A DNA stretch of 64,000 bases from Parelaphostrongylus tenuis (taxonomy: Eukaryota > Nematoda > Chromadorea > Rhabditida > Metastrongylidae): NCBI GenBank assembly GCA_019055375.1, contig JAHQIW010004469.1, positions 235,317-299,316 on the forward strand, given 5' to 3'. Positions 1-12,929 of this stretch are shown piece by piece (position 1 is the first letter of the stretch; each line of letters starts with the position of its first letter). The notes beneath the pieces were generated by a model, which saw only the letters and a program-made list of their open reading frames with translations, made no database searches and was not told the DNA's origin. The translations under genes were made by a program, and so were the position numbers.

Positions 1-2
1 AC

Positions 3-230
3 ACAGGCTATCCTCGAGACTCCAAAGAGACGTGCTTTACCAGTACCCTACCACCAGTATCCTACGACGTTGAAGAAGAGGACGAGGAAAGAACTTGGAT
101 GACAGAAGTAGTGATCTGCACAGTGAAAAAAAAAACAGTGAAAACGGATTATATAGTGAAAAATTGTGGGTATTCATCTGCTGGCAAACTTACAAAGCCT
201 CTTTCAAAAGTTGGAAGAAAGAAAAATTAG
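3..230 (+). CDS. Possible partial coding exon at left edge
   Basis: The plus strand is open in frame 3 from the window edge to a stop near 228, about 75 codons, with an acidic run (DVEEEDEE) followed by a lysine-rich part. The first 40 codons look coding. The rest overlaps poly-A-rich sequence, so a donor near 121 (gtgaaa) or a true terminus are both possible. No family was recognised. Confidence -1.
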   Translation, partial: TGYPRDSKETCFTSTLPPVSYDVEEEDEERTWMTEVVICTVKKKTVKTDYIVKNCGYSSAGKLTKPLSKVGRKKN

Positions 231-846
231 TGTGAAAGACGGAATGAAATAGAAAAAAAGAAAATATGTGAAAGACGGAGTAAATTAGAAAGAAAGAGTG
301 GCACGCAGTGTAAAACTCACCATAAATCGTGATATTTTGTTCGTGATTCCATGCACAATAATAACTGCTTGTTTTCTTGGCCTATCATTGTCGTTTTGCT
401 AAAAAGGGTTGATTTGGAAGAAAAAGTAGACTCCATTGTCATGACTCTACTAATATTCACTCAATAAGTCGAGAATGCTAAGCCTCTCAGCCACAAAGCT
501 GTTCTGTCCTGGACTGTCCCTGAAAAACTACCTCGATGTCAGCAAGTCTTGCTCAAAAGTGAAAGCCAACGTTCTAAGGGTTTCGTCTTCACGGGAGGGT
601 AGACATACTCATGTTCATACCTATTACTTCTGAGACTGTCTAACGCAAAAATCACCGCAATTGTGTGCCTATCATGTGAATATATGAGTTATATTATTGC
701 TACATGTGAAACTGACCGTCTAACCACTTTGAGAAAGGCCGCCAGTGAGTTGTCACACATCATGAATAGTTATTCTTACTTAAACTAGAATCAATCACAG
801 ATAAGATGCCCAGATCACTTGTTATGTTCAGCCACTCTTTGCTTCA

Positions 847-1345
847 TCAGCCTGTGCTCTCGAAACTTATTCTGAAAGCATCATGAGTCTCCACGGCGTC
901 GTTTCTGTCCTTATGCAAGCTTCTCACTGCCACCTCATAGTCGCCTCCATTGTGCCTTTCCGTTCTATATGCATCTAGAGGAAACTTTCCTACATTCATT
1001 CCACCTAGCTGCTCATCATCCAGAAAAATGGTATACGTGTACATACATAGGACAGAAAGAGTACTTGTCCGACTTTTCAACTTTCCATCTAGGTGCGATT
1101 TTATGGCATACCAAATCTTTAGGTGCACATAAGACCGAAAGGTACTATGGTGACGACTTTGAGGTGGTAGTAAAAATCTGTGCAAAAGTTAAAACCGGCG
1201 ATGCAGAAAGGTCTTTGAGGCACATTGAATGCACTTTAGTTCAGAAATGAACAACAAAGTAGAGTGTCTGAGCATGAAAAACGACACGGCACCTTATCTT
1301 CAATTTATTTTGCTACGTGAGTAAGGTTCGTTAATCTAATGTGTG
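847..1345. mobile_element. Penelope tail fragments in inverted order
   Basis: The plus strand 1110-1250 encodes GAHKTERYYGDDFEVVVK, and the minus strand 850-960 encodes YRTERHNGGDYEVAVRSLHK. These are two copies of the same post-endonuclease segment, facing opposite ways. The sequence after 1255 (gagtgtctgagc, cggcaccttatc) matches the tail of relic C near 35500-35560. Confidence -1.
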
Positions 1346-1436
1346 AGGACAGCGGCACCTCTCTCATGTAGTAGTGGGCGATCGGTTTCATATATAATAT
1401 AGCATATACTCATGTAGTAGGTAGACATGTAATTTC

Positions 1437-1745
1437 TTGAGTTACATGGCGCTTAAACAATACAATACACGTGTTTTGGCCTTGCAGCCTCGTCAGTTGC
1501 ACGGTGCCTTTCGTTTGACTAATCTTTCAGGAGAGCCTGCTTGCATAAAGAATCGTCGACGAACATGTTTACACTGTTTAGCATGTAAGGGAATCTGCCC
1601 CGAAAGGGATTGGCTCAGACGGAACTGGCGAGGCTGCAAAGCCAAAGCACGTGTATCCCACTGGATAAGTGCCTATAAAAGACTTCATGAAAGGCTCTTA
1701 AGATATACACTATCAGATTATATTGTTTTGAGTGAGGCCTGAAAA
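1437..1745. repeat. Penelope pLTR-like repeat, with copies at 19880-20020 and 38400-38560
   Basis: The three segments share blocks including cacgtgtttt/ttcggcct...gcagcc, cgtcagttg and a tail ending catgaaaggct. At 1472-1496 (minus) and 1624-1648 (plus) two ribozyme-like cores face each other. The 101-codon open frame through it is a by-product of the repeat. Confidence -1.
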
Positions 1746-2941
1746 ACAGCTGGACATGAATAGGTAGACATTTGAACGAATTTTCGCATTAGATTGTTAC
1801 TAGACATTTGAAATATTGATGAAATGATTATATACGATATGATATAGTGCGTTTGAGCTCTAAGGAAGGCAAAACCACCGTAACGATACCCATCGTTCTT
1901 AAGGAGATATCTATTGCACATATGCGATACCCCAAGAACTTATTCTCGCACAAGCTTTCAAAAAAGAAGTTTTGTGTGGTAGTTTCTATTTTTCATGCCA
2001 TGTTGGGCTTTAGATTTATGCCGCTCGTGTTTACATGGTATGCAAAGAGTTATGTTCTGGTTAGAATTGACCATGTACATGCCTCTTAAGACGGCCGGGT
2101 GATTCAAGTGGGCTTCAGTGTCCCCCTTGATCCAGATAGGTTTATATCCTCCGTATACGCTTAATGGTATACGATCTAGAGTAGAGGTTCGTGTCTGTAC
2201 TGTGGCAGATTCACCTATACGTTCTGCATGCTTGTGATCCTATTCAGTCCTGTGTGCTTAGATGTCCCTTCTATGAATGTGAATCCCCTGCGTGATCATC
2301 CCACCAAAAGCATCGAAATAAGTTGCAGGAAAGAAGACTGGAGTAATTATATCCTGCTTCCATCTAATAAGCCCCGGTGTTCACTTAGAGAGAACCTAAC
2401 AGAGTTGGGCCTAAAGTCTGATGATGCGTTCTATTTTCCCTATCGCCCTCAAACAAGCTCAGGTGATGAGAGGCCCTGGTGGCAGCGGAAGCTTTGAATA
2501 AATATGGAGATATCTTTTCAATGTTTCAGCCAATAAAGCACAGAATATAGAAATTGTTTAGTGACAAGAGTGACTAATTTTGGTAGTAATTTTTCTGGAT
2601 TTTTTTTCTTTTTGTGAAGTCGTCTTGGCATGTGAACTAAATTGGTGAGCTCACCAACTTTTACGTTTTTCTTTTTCTTATTTTCCGCTTGATTCTCATA
2701 ATTATAAATTTTTTTTGATTTTCTTTGCTAGTAACTTTTGAAGGTCTTGAACAAAGAAAATAGTACAAATATTCGAGGGCAACACTGAAGAAGCGGTTAG
2801 GATCGTAAAGAACTCATGCAATAACCTAAGAGTGTTTGTTCTGCAACGAAAAGCAAATAAGAAATTTGTTGCAGAAAGATTTTGATAAATGTATATCACC
2901 TACTGAAGTATTAAATCAAGTAAATAAGCTACTTTTCACTT

Positions 2942-3143
2942 ACCATACCACCTAATGAGGCGTCTAAGCCTAAATCAGTTCGTTCCAACGCACCAGCCAT
3001 GCTCACACCATAACTCTCGTGTAGGAATCTTCGAAAATGTGGTGTAAAATCAGAAAACGTGTATTGAACGAGTGTGAAAAGAACCATCATCTGCATAGCG
3101 ATCGAATGAGCTCCAGCTTGTGATGAATCTGAGTTAATAACTA
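2942..3143 (-). CDS. Isolated coding exon, unknown protein
   Basis: Between an acceptor (ttaactcag) and a strong donor (gtaagtg) the minus strand is open for about 67 codons in one frame, entered in phase 1. The peptide contains AMQMMVLFTLVQYTF, then PHFRRFLHESYGVSMAG and LERTDLGLDASLGG. The composition is protein-like and not repeat-like, with a hydrophobic stretch that might be a membrane segment or a buried helix. I cannot name the family. No phase-compatible neighbouring exon could be confirmed; the open frame at 4260-4525 on the same strand is a candidate upstream exon. It could belong to the cysteine-rich gene at 8-12 kb or to a separate gene running off the left edge. Confidence -1.
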
Positions 3144-4259
3144 CCTACAATCATATCCAAATTTCGGTAAACCCAAGCAGATTTATTAATAAAGTAGGCA
3201 ATTTTATCAAAGACGAATGCGCTACAGAAGAATGAAAGATTCGCAAAGATCATGTTGAATCATGAAATCAATCTAGTCAAAGGGTCGATTTCGAAGATTT
3301 AATCAGTGTTAGAGGTGAAAACATAAAGAATTATATTGAACAAGGTTAGCGGACCCGATCCTAACATTAGGAATCAAACAATATTGAAAGAGATTTACTG
3401 AGGCTGGGAGAAAAAAGCTCAAAAGTCAATCATCCGCTTTAAAATTTCTGTTGAACGGTTTTGTTAAACTACCCAATAATTTTTTTTTTCATTTACATAG
3501 CTCAACCAGTCGGCGTAGAAAATGCTGTGTGAATTCTCAAATAGTTTTTTGCGCACTTTTTACATTGGTTATATGGACGACAAAAATGCAAGTTATATTT
3601 TAGTGACCTGGAGTTTTTAGAAATGAAATAATTCCGACCACAACCGTACTCATTCAAAAGTATTTTTAGAAATTTCTAGGAAACTGAATGCTGATTCAAG
3701 TACGATAGCATATTTCGCAAAAGGTGTATTCATTTTAATGCACTTTCATCTGCAAGTTAGTGTTCGAATGAAGATTCCATTCAACGAATTCAAAGCTCAA
3801 CGAACTGATGACTGTTATAAAGCTGAATTTAACGCTCATAATTATGTTTTCTGCTAGTTATATGTCTTTTCAAAGTATCATAAAGACTTGTCGTAATATT
3901 AGCAGAGGATTCAACATCTATGAAAATCTTTCATATCCAGAGACAAGACATCATGCAATGCAGAAGCTCCACAGCATGACCGCTGATTTCCAGCTCGATT
4001 TATCCCTCGTCACGCGACAGTGACCAACTTATTCAACTCTCGGGAAAGTATAACAGAATGAATAAATGAGGACAAAAATGAAGCTCTCTTTTGTTCGTTA
4101 GTTCCTACAGCTCAAATTATCATGTTAATCACCACGATTTTGAAGTGGGCGAAGTGCACGAGGATGTTGCTGTGCGAAGCGAACGTTGATAATTCTCCAC
4201 GTCAACGCGGACAGGAAAATAAAGTTTGAATGGATCTCATCTGGAGGTCAACCAAACAT

Positions 4260-4525
4260 CTACTCATTTTTAAGTAAAGTGAGTTGAAGATATGGCGCAT
4301 TAAAACAGAAATGGTGAAGAAAAGAATATGCTCGGCAATTGTTCATTCGACGGAGAAAAACCAGATTCTGGAAGCGTATCTCTAAGCGCCGATTGCAGTT
4401 TATTTGAAGCGGCTGTGCAAGAAACAACAAGATGTTCTCATCAAAAATCCAGCTGTGTTCTATTTCATTGAAATTGGCACGGAAAATTTCTCTACACTTC
4501 TGTTGAGCTTTTGTAACGAACTCAG
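4260..4525 (-). CDS. Possible exon, unknown protein
   Basis: A frame follows a possible acceptor (ggctcag) and begins CMPEFVTKAQQKCREIF; it stays open for about 88 codons. The first third is rich in charged residues and looks coding, while the 3' half is less convincing. Possible donors lie near 4370. No domain was recognised. It may be chance, because open frames of this length occur elsewhere in repeats here. Confidence -1.
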
Positions 4526-4529
4526 GCAT

Positions 4530-7255
4530 ACACTGAGCCGTAGTGGTTGTATAAAACTATAAAACACTTTGGTGTTCACCATATTTGATTTTCTGTGAAG
4601 CACAGGTTCTCTGAACACTAATTGCATCACGCAAATCTTTATTTTTGTCGCTGAAACATTAGTGAGATTCAGAACTTAATCATTTGCTTAAGAAGCTTTA
4701 TTACATTAACGAGATGACTCATGGCACTATGACCTCAAAAAGTTAGTTTAACTGTCATGAGTTTCAAGTAAGATCATTTAAAAGTAGGTGGCTCAGTTTT
4801 ACAATACTTTTCAACTTTCTAATTCTCGTTGCGTTAACATGATACTCACATAGTACTTTTATATCAATTCACACTAGGCTCGTTGTCTATGATACCCGCC
4901 GGATTTGTATTTTATAATGTGCTTCATTAACGTGCTCTGTGCATGTACAGAATCCGGATAAGGACTTTTCGAAGATTATGATGTAGTTCAACAGAACTCA
5001 AATTTATTTGATAATAATTTCTTCCAATAATGTGCAATGCTGATGTAAAGGATGTTCCAATATTGTGACCACTCGCAACGACATGAGGTATTCTACTGAT
5101 GGACTACCTTTTACTGCTTAACTTGTGATTCTGACCGTTGGATTTGAACTTTCCGATGTCTTGCTCATGATGCACAATAAGAGCACCCCAATTTTTGTAC
5201 GGATCACCTTATTTTCAATGTTTTTGGCTAGAGGAAATCTATGGATAGATCGCCATGGTTCCATCACGGTTTAGTAACTGTTAAGTTTTGATTTCTTTAC
5301 CAACAGGATACGTGGTGTATAATCGTTGGAGTTATAGCCGTACTCTCTGTCGTGTAGAACTAAATGAATTCTCTGCGGTAATTTAGCTAAATCGAAGACA
5401 TATGGAGTACATAATACTCGTATGCAAAGAGACTACTGCATATCAATTGCAAAAATGTACGTTATTTAGCTTCAGAGAAGTCAATGAGTCTTCCCCTTTG
5501 ATTCTACTTCTGTCTGCGGAAGATATAGCTGCTCTAACCTATTAATCATCACCAAGCGACACCCAACGCAGTCTCTCGTGTAGCTTGCTTAATATTTGTC
5601 ACATGAGAGAGAATAATAAGAGTTAATCAGGTTTATTCAGACTCTCGAGTACTTCTGACTTCTTGATCATGAAGATCTTGGCCCTTTTCTCATATCTTAC
5701 GTTGTCTAGCTATCGTCATTCAGAGCATACTTATGCTTGTTAGCGGGTATGCCCATGGCTTAAATATCTATGTACCTCTCTTCGTGGATATGTTGAGTAG
5801 TGAACGATCGCGACTTTATTTGGATTCCAAGATATCCGTGAACGAACGTGATCCCAAATGGCGATTATGGATTTGGATTATGGTCGGGACCTTGCAGTTG
5901 GGATTTTTTAGAACTGGCTACTATAACGGTTCTTACAATAAGTTGACTGATCGACTGACTCCGATCGAAAACAACGTAGCGAGATAAAAAGCAATCGAAA
6001 TGGATAAATTGGACAGTCACTGAGTTCAGTGACAATATTCGAAGAAAAAGCTAGAAAGTCTGATTGTAAATTCTGTACAAGTTACGATATAAAAAACTTT
6101 ATTATGTGCCAGGTGCATTACTAACCAATATAAACCACTGATTCTAACTGTACATTACTTGAACATTTAGAATAATCTCATAATGATCATTTGAATTGTA
6201 AGACTTAGGAGGATTTTGGCATTTGGTGAGAGTTTCTTGCTAACGATGGGATCGACTCCTTGATCTCGCTTACGCAAGATTCTGTCCAGCTCATCCTGAA
6301 ATAGTGCGTTTTCAAAAACAAAGCAATGCTTTTGTTTGAACAATTGGCCTTTACTACCAACCAGCGGCTGTTTACTGGATAACTGTGGTAGGCGAAAAAT
6401 TTTCAATCTGTCCATTCCTTCTGATTCTCAATCTGATTGCTCCTATCAGAAGACTATGGCTTCTTGTCAGTTACCATAAATCCGTATAAAACCTTTTTTG
6501 ATGTTTCAGACAACTTAATAAGGGGTGACATTGACTTTATGACCTTATCACTTACTCTAATAGCAAAACGGTCCTGCTTTATTCTTCATAAATACTCCTT
6601 TAGTCAACTGCGTAATAACCGTGCTGGTCAATCCATTGAAGCAAACGCCATAAAACACACCAAGTACTTCCCTTAAGAATAAGCGGCCTGCACATAAAGA
6701 GGGAGCGTTAGACCTCTGGTTTTTTGTGGCACTTTATTGATCTGTCTTCAAAGTGTTTTCTTTTTACTGTGATGATCTCAATACTTCTAGCACTCAATTT
6801 GTTTCTTCGTCTTCATCTTGAATATCGTAGAACATTGGTTGAGCACGTCTCGTTGCAATCTCGAGGATAGCCTGGCTGTAGCGTTCTATAGGGCGTTAGT
6901 TGTTGCCTGCCGGAGAATGGTAGGGGAAAAGGAGGAAGGCAAGGGGGTTCAGTCCGCGCTCACCGCGACGAGCACCACGATTACTCGGCAACGGCGCCTT
7001 CGAGCTCTTATTTGAATTTGTCAAAATTTGGGAAGTGCCTATGAAAAAGCTAGCAGAAAAGACTTATAGCTTGATCATTAGACTGACTGACTGGTTACCA
7101 AGCTCTGTTAGGCTCTGGTCTATATATAGCATGTGGAACCTTTCAAAAGGGATAGAAAGAAAGTTCTGGAGCACTTATATGTACATGAGATAACTCCCAT
7201 GGAAATCATGGGAAAAACAGCTTCTTGAAAGGGATTTTCCCACTGAAGGCCTAGC
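4530..7255. other. No supported gene
   Basis: AT-rich sequence with only short open frames. The minus-strand frame at 6167-6415 (ELDRILRKRDQGVDPIVSKK) looks faintly protein-like but has no recognised family or partner exon. Confidence -1.
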
Positions 7256-7259
7256 CATT

Positions 7260-7790
7260 ATTCTTCTCTATTTCCACTCTTACAAGCCTCCGCCATGTCC
7301 AACGATAACCGATTTGGCAAGAAGGTCATGATCTATGCTTGGTGGAATTTGATGGAGTCATGCATTTTGAGTTGGTCCCGAACAGGAAGTCCATCAACGC
7401 CGAGTTTCAATGTCAGCAGTTAGACGGAGTCTACAACAAGCTTGAGGAGAAGTGTCCGGCTCTGGTCAACCGCAAGCGCGTTTTGATGCAGCAAGCTAAT
7501 GTCAGATTGCAAATACCAAGAAGACTAAAGACAAGTATGATGAATTGGACGGATCGAGGTTCTGCCGCATCACGCCTATCGTCCAGATTGCGCTCCATCC
7601 GACTTTGGTCTTTTCCGATCAATGCAACCATTTTGAAGGGTCAGCGATTCGAATCGTTCAACGAATTTGATGAAGCAAGTCAAGAGTTTTTTCATTCGAA
7701 GTCGAAAAATGGGTCAACCTTGACCAGATCCGCAACTCAGCGGACAGATGGCAGAAAGTCGTAGAAGGCGATGGCCTCGATTTTGGAATT
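7260..7790 (+). mobile_element. mariner transposase relic
   Basis: The 141-codon frame starting at 7339 keeps mariner wording: FDGVMHFELVPNRKSINAEF, CQQLDGVYNKLEEKCPALVN. The catalytic segment (LPHHAYRPDCAPSDFGLFRS) appears in another frame near 7555-7610, so frameshifts have broken it. Inverted terminal repeats were not located. Confidence -1.
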
Positions 7791-8001
7791 AGTTACTATT
7801 GTTATTGCTTGGAATCAGTACATAAACTTCCAAGTTTAACAAGTTCCCCCTAAACTTTCCTTCGACCTCATAACCACTGTTCTCTTCAACGACAATAGCC
7901 AGGTGGAGCCAATTTATTGAGTATCGTTTGCATTCAGCTGCTACAATTCTACTCACATGAGTAACGCGCAAGAAAGTTCAGTCGTGTAGATTTTGTTTCA
8001 A

Positions 8002-11000
8002 TCAATTCGACAAGGTTTTCTTCTCGCAGTTATTGAGCAATGTTGCGCTTTTGATGTGGTGGAGTATCCAGCAATTCTTATTCTCCCTCTGTGAGCACAC
8101 CAACAACGGCTGATGGAATGATAGATATGATCTGCGATGTGTGCAGATACTTTTTTTATCTTTAGAAATATTTGAAATTTGTCAAGTTACCTTTGTGATG
8201 GCCTCATCACCCCAGAAGAAGCGCTCGTTACACTTATGAGCTCCACGACAGCAGCACAACCGCCCTCTCTTCTCGGCGTCGTTCACCTAAAAATACTTGC
8301 GCGAATGTATATAGCAGAACTTAGCTTTTTAGCGATTTTTTATAGAATACTGCAGCCAAACACTTGAATGTAATATATATAGAAAAAATTAGCGAGTAGT
8401 ATTGATAGTGAGTAAAAAACATATAGTTTAAATTACAAATTTAAGACGCATTAAGCTTGTCACCCTTTACAGCGGGCAAATTGGTACATGATTCGTCTGG
8501 AAAGATAGCAGCACTGACTTGATTTTTTGGTAGACCAGATAACCACTCATTCACTCTTGACGAAACTTGATGAACTTAAATACATAGCACATCCTCAAGG
8601 AATTGAGCAAAGCCGTAACTCAATTCCTGTTCTTTATATGGCAGATCAATCATGGATCTAGCTTCACAGAGATAGGGGATCTGAAACCAATTTCTTGTAA
8701 CGCTGCTTTGCCAGACCTCAAGTTGAAGCAGTTGTTGGAGCATCTACAACATTATTTATATTCCGCACCACATTGACCTAATGTAAGCGTTATTCGAAGA
8801 GAGGCTGAATAATCTAAATCCTTAGTTGAGTCTTCGTGCTTTTATGAAGAGCAATAAAGTAAGTGGGAGCAGTTCACGACACTTCCATCATAACGTCTAA
8901 TCTGTGAAATCTCGTCATTCACACTCCACTCATTCTGTTTGCCATTATGTACAATCCCAATGGAAGAGCATCAAAAACTACTCATAGATGATTGACAAAT
9001 CCAGATTCCGATTGCTCTATGTGCTGACGACCTGAGGAAGCCCCTGATAAGCTTTCCTCGGGATTCAGAAAATCACACAGCAGAAGCAGCACAGGCTCTC
9101 TCTTCTGGGAACAGCACTATCAATGAAGGCGGGCCGTTCAAGTATTAAGTAGGTAATAGGTGTGCGACAGACAAAATGGGATATAAATTCAAATATAGAG
9201 AGGCAAAATAACAAGCGAATCTGAATAGATGAGTACACAAATAATTAAGTACAATTTATAAATTATAAGAATTTGAGGATGTATAAAGTGTGAATGCACG
9301 TATACATAGATGGATCCAATCGAGCTTTTCTACTAGACATAGTAAATAAACAACGTAGAAAACCAGCTAGATAAACATCTTACCATAAGTGCAAACTTCA
9401 AATCTTTTTCTCTTAACAAATTTGCTATTTCTACATGCACTTTGTTCTGTGTTTTTTCCTAAGTGTCAAAAAGTGTGTGTTGTAAGAATGTGACTCTATG
9501 TGGCTACATCCGTAATAAATGTGTCGTTTATTACTCATTTTAATAGGGAAAAATGGAATAATCCTCAAGCGTATCACTCTGATCACGACAGGATGATTTC
9601 TCTGCCGAAGTCTTAAAAGTTAGAAGTGACGAGATTTAATCGCATACCGAGTAATTGAAGTCTAGGCACTTAGATTGGGTTTCATTCGTATATTCAACAT
9701 TCCATGTTATGTCATTGCATGACGGTAATCCAACAAGACGTTCCGTGTCCATCCATTTTGTATTGTTCTTGTACTTCTATAAGAAAAACTTTGAAATCCG
9801 ATTTTTCAGATCCAGACACTCATAACTGTTTTTTTTTCTTTCAATATTTGACTCCACCTCATATTCATCTTTTGAAATATGATGCATAAGTGTTTTACGG
9901 GATCGACAACCTCGTTGTATCGTCGTCACTCCACCACTAATATCCTGAACACTAACGCGGTTATTCTCGTCTTATCAGCAAGTGATTAGTTTTAGCTCAA
10001 GCCTAGGCATCTTACAGCGCTCAGGAATGCGAAGCACCAGGGATCATCACACGCTTTGAATATTTTCAAGTCCTCGTTCGGTTCTTCCATTGTGTTTGTG
10101 CATTGCTGTGAATACCACTGTTGATTCATTGACATGAATAGAGTCCAAAAAACTTCAAAAAATCAAGAACTATCGATTAGATTGATACGAACCTGTCCTA
10201 CGATGTACTTCGGCTCGATTGGTATGAAACCCAGGTTGCACCCGTCCTGAATTGAATCAATGTCAGTTTTCAAATTTTAATCTATTTATGGAAAACCAGT
10301 GCTCCATAGTGAGCTGGGAGAATTTCAAGAGACTTTTCTTTGACTGGATTAGAGGTCGTGTCAAAGAAAGTGGGCGAACTACACGCTTATGCTTAAGGAA
10401 AGACAGACTTCGTAAATCTGAGCTATTACAATTTAATGTGCAGTTTAGACAGGTCTGTGGAACCATTAGAAAGCATGACTTAGGGGTGGCTTAATCAGTA
10501 CTTTTCATTCTTTCAAAGCTATTGGTAAATAGGTTTTTCTTCATAAAAAAATTATTTGCATAGGATCATGACACATGGATTGTCATTTATTTGTCTCCCA
10601 ATTCTCCCTCTCTTTTCTAAATATTCCCTTCTCTCTTTTCTTCTCTGTATCTTTTTTATTCTTCTTCTATGTCTCTTCATGTCTCCTCCTCTCTACTGCA
10701 TTGAATATCCAACATTTTTATTGATACTCACCGCTTCGTTACAACAACAGACGGTGCTATTACCACGAAGGAAGCAACCTGTGCTTTTCTTGTTCTTCAG
10801 TTGTTCTTGTCCAACACAAAAGCCATCATCGTCACAATTAAATCGTCCATCGGTTTTATTGTGGAAGCACCAGCCCCAAATGTTGTGACCACGACACCAT
10901 CCCTTGAAAGAATCTTCTGAAGGCTCAGAGAGATTACTGCTATCTTGAATTGAAATTGTTTTTTGAAGGCGAATTAGAAAAACGAACGACTAAGTTCAAG

Positions 11001-12395
11001 ATGAAAGGGTGAAAGTTTGGATCATTCACATTACCTTCCAGCTCCAGCCCTCGTGGAAGAAGTATTTTTCGGTCAGCTTTCATGTTTAGGCAGCCATCTG
11101 ATAGCTCAAATCTCAAAAATTTTGGAAAAGTACTTTATTTCTAAAATGGTTTTTCTAGTGCGCTGCAAGAGCAGAAATAAAATTGTGTTCCTCATTCAAA
11201 CATTTCTTATTGCGCAAAGTTTTTCTTCAGACTGCCAGTAATTGTTTGATATGTCGAATCTCAGCAATCTAAACGATTTACCGATTTGAAAAAAGAATTT
11301 TTATTACGCTGTAGCAGCCAAAAATGACTGAGTTTCGCAAATTTGGACCGATTTTGTGATCCGCATCTTTCTTCGATTCCTTGAGAAAAACGCACCTTTT
11401 ACTTTTCTAAAGTTTCAAGAACTATCTAAGAGCACAAATTTCGAGAAATTTTAATTGTGCACTTTATTTTTAAAACGGCATCATTATTGAACCAAAACAG
11501 CCAAAGCAAAATTACATTTCTCATTTGACCTTTTCTCAATGAACTAAGCTTTTTGTTTGGACTTTTGGTAACTATTCGATAGCTTAGATCTCTATAAATC
11601 CACGAATGCATGGTTTTTGAACAGGACTTTTTATTGCGCTGTAGCAGCTAGAAGAATGTTGAGTTTCGCGTATCATGATATATCCACCAAGTCACCACGC
11701 ATTTTCCGATGTCAAATCTGCAAAACCCAGTCTTCTCTTGATTGTTACAGCGCACTAATCATTTGAAAGAAACGAAAACATCAATGGACTTGCTGAGATT
11801 CAAGCTATCGAATGGCTATTAAAACTCTAAAGTGCAAGCTTTATTCTGACAGAATGTCTCAATGAGGAACATAGTTTTATTTTGTTGTCACAGCACAAAG
11901 GGACCACTTTGAAAATGAAGTACATTTCCAAAATTTTCAACATTTGAACTAACGGGTAACTATTCAAACTTTGAAAACAACCAAAAATTACGTTTCCACT
12001 GATAAGTCAAAGTGGGAACGGATAGCGGAAAAAAACCGAGATATCTCTGTTATACAGAGCAGCAGTGGAAATATGGATGCCGATGATGTTAAGTATAGCC
12101 ACAAGAATGATGAAATACAAGCAAAGTTGGGATCATGCACTCAAGCACTAAACCTTCCCTGCTTCAAAAAGGCACAGTGACAGATTCAGTCCATGACACA
12201 AAGATCTCACGTACTACGTTTTGCTCGTATCACAGTATTCTTGTATTCATACTCTCACATCGTTCAAAAATTAGAATTCCTGAAAGTGTTGTCACTTCAT
12301 GTGAAGATGGAGTTGACACTAACCTTCTGGTCATCAACGCAGTATCGGCCGAACGCGGCTGCTGTTAGTATGACGAGTACAGTTATTAATAACAT
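8002..12395 (-). CDS. Secreted cysteine-rich protein with two CCC...CN modules (ET or three-finger-like)
   Basis: I do not recognise the exact gene. Exons read on the minus strand: 12324-12395 (ATG plus signal peptide MLLITVLVILTAAAFG), 11035-11097, 10732-10916, 10193-10246, 10016-10117, 9858-9944, 9648-9776, 8191-8286, and possibly 8002-8109 (stop). From 11097 to 8191 all GT/AG phases agree. Two similar modules appear. The first runs GWCFHN...GCFLRG...VCCCNEADGCN. The second runs KACDDPWCFAFLS...IQRGC...LCCCRGAHKCN. This spacing resembles nematode ET modules or Ly6-like three-finger ectodomains, which are extracellular and disulfide-rich; the function here is unknown. The join from the signal exon to 11097 needs either a phase-1 donor (gtgtca) or an unseen exon, because the best donor leaves phase 0. 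A foldback repeat occupies that intron. The terminal exon is uncertain, and the gene may continue downstream. Confidence -1.
11280..11960. repeat. Foldback repeat family, copy 1
   Basis: An imperfect palindrome built from modules ttattacgctgtagcag and ctattcgatagctt, which return in reverse order (gttacagcgc, aagctatcgaatgg) after 11735. It occupies the first intron of the cysteine-rich gene. No coding potential; the class is unknown. Confidence -1.
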
Positions 12396-12929
12396 ATACT
12401 GTCTAAAAAAAACACATCTTTTAAAAAATGAATTTGACCATGTTTTGCGAGCAGAGCAGAAATCAAAAATCTCTCTCGTGAGGACTTCCTACATGTTTTG
12501 AGATTCATATTTCATAAAGCTCTCGCATAGATTTCGAAATCACAGTTTCATTGATTTTACAATATTGATATAAATGAGATCGTCAAGCCAAGGAAAAATG
12601 ACGTTATGATGAAGGGCAATGTTGACACTTTATGCTAACTACTGTGATATTGTCAGTAGATAGGGAAAACAAACATTTACGAGACTATCCTCTCTTTCCC
12701 CATTTCAGTTCTCCGGCCCGTTTTATTTTATCTAATTTTCTTCCAAAAACGTTGTTCATACAGCCACAGGAATGGTGAGATATGTGCAAAACTCAGAAGA
12801 TCAGGTGTGCCCCAAACCCTTACCGAGATATCATATCGGTGATAGTATCGGGTGATGGGTGATTGATGAAAGGAATTGACAGCAAAGCAGGGTACGGAAA
12901 AAGTTCTGATAAATTTTACACATACTTTA

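Noticed and set aside
1437..1742. 101-codon frame with a cysteine pair pattern (CLHCLACKGIC)
   Set aside because: The DNA matches a Penelope pLTR-like repeat found twice more, where the frame is not kept.
2228..2497. 89-codon plus-strand frame, SPVCLDVPSMNV onward
   Set aside because: No splice partner, no family recognised and no support from neighbouring frames.
2702..2899. Minus-strand frame after a good acceptor (ttcgttgcag), considered as the exon after 2942-3143
   Set aside because: It needs phase 2 on entry, while the upstream exon ends in phase 0 at its best donor.
10556..10888. 110-codon plus-strand open frame with a hydrophobic start
   Set aside because: It lies opposite a minus-strand exon with two splice sites, correct phase and a clear cysteine module.
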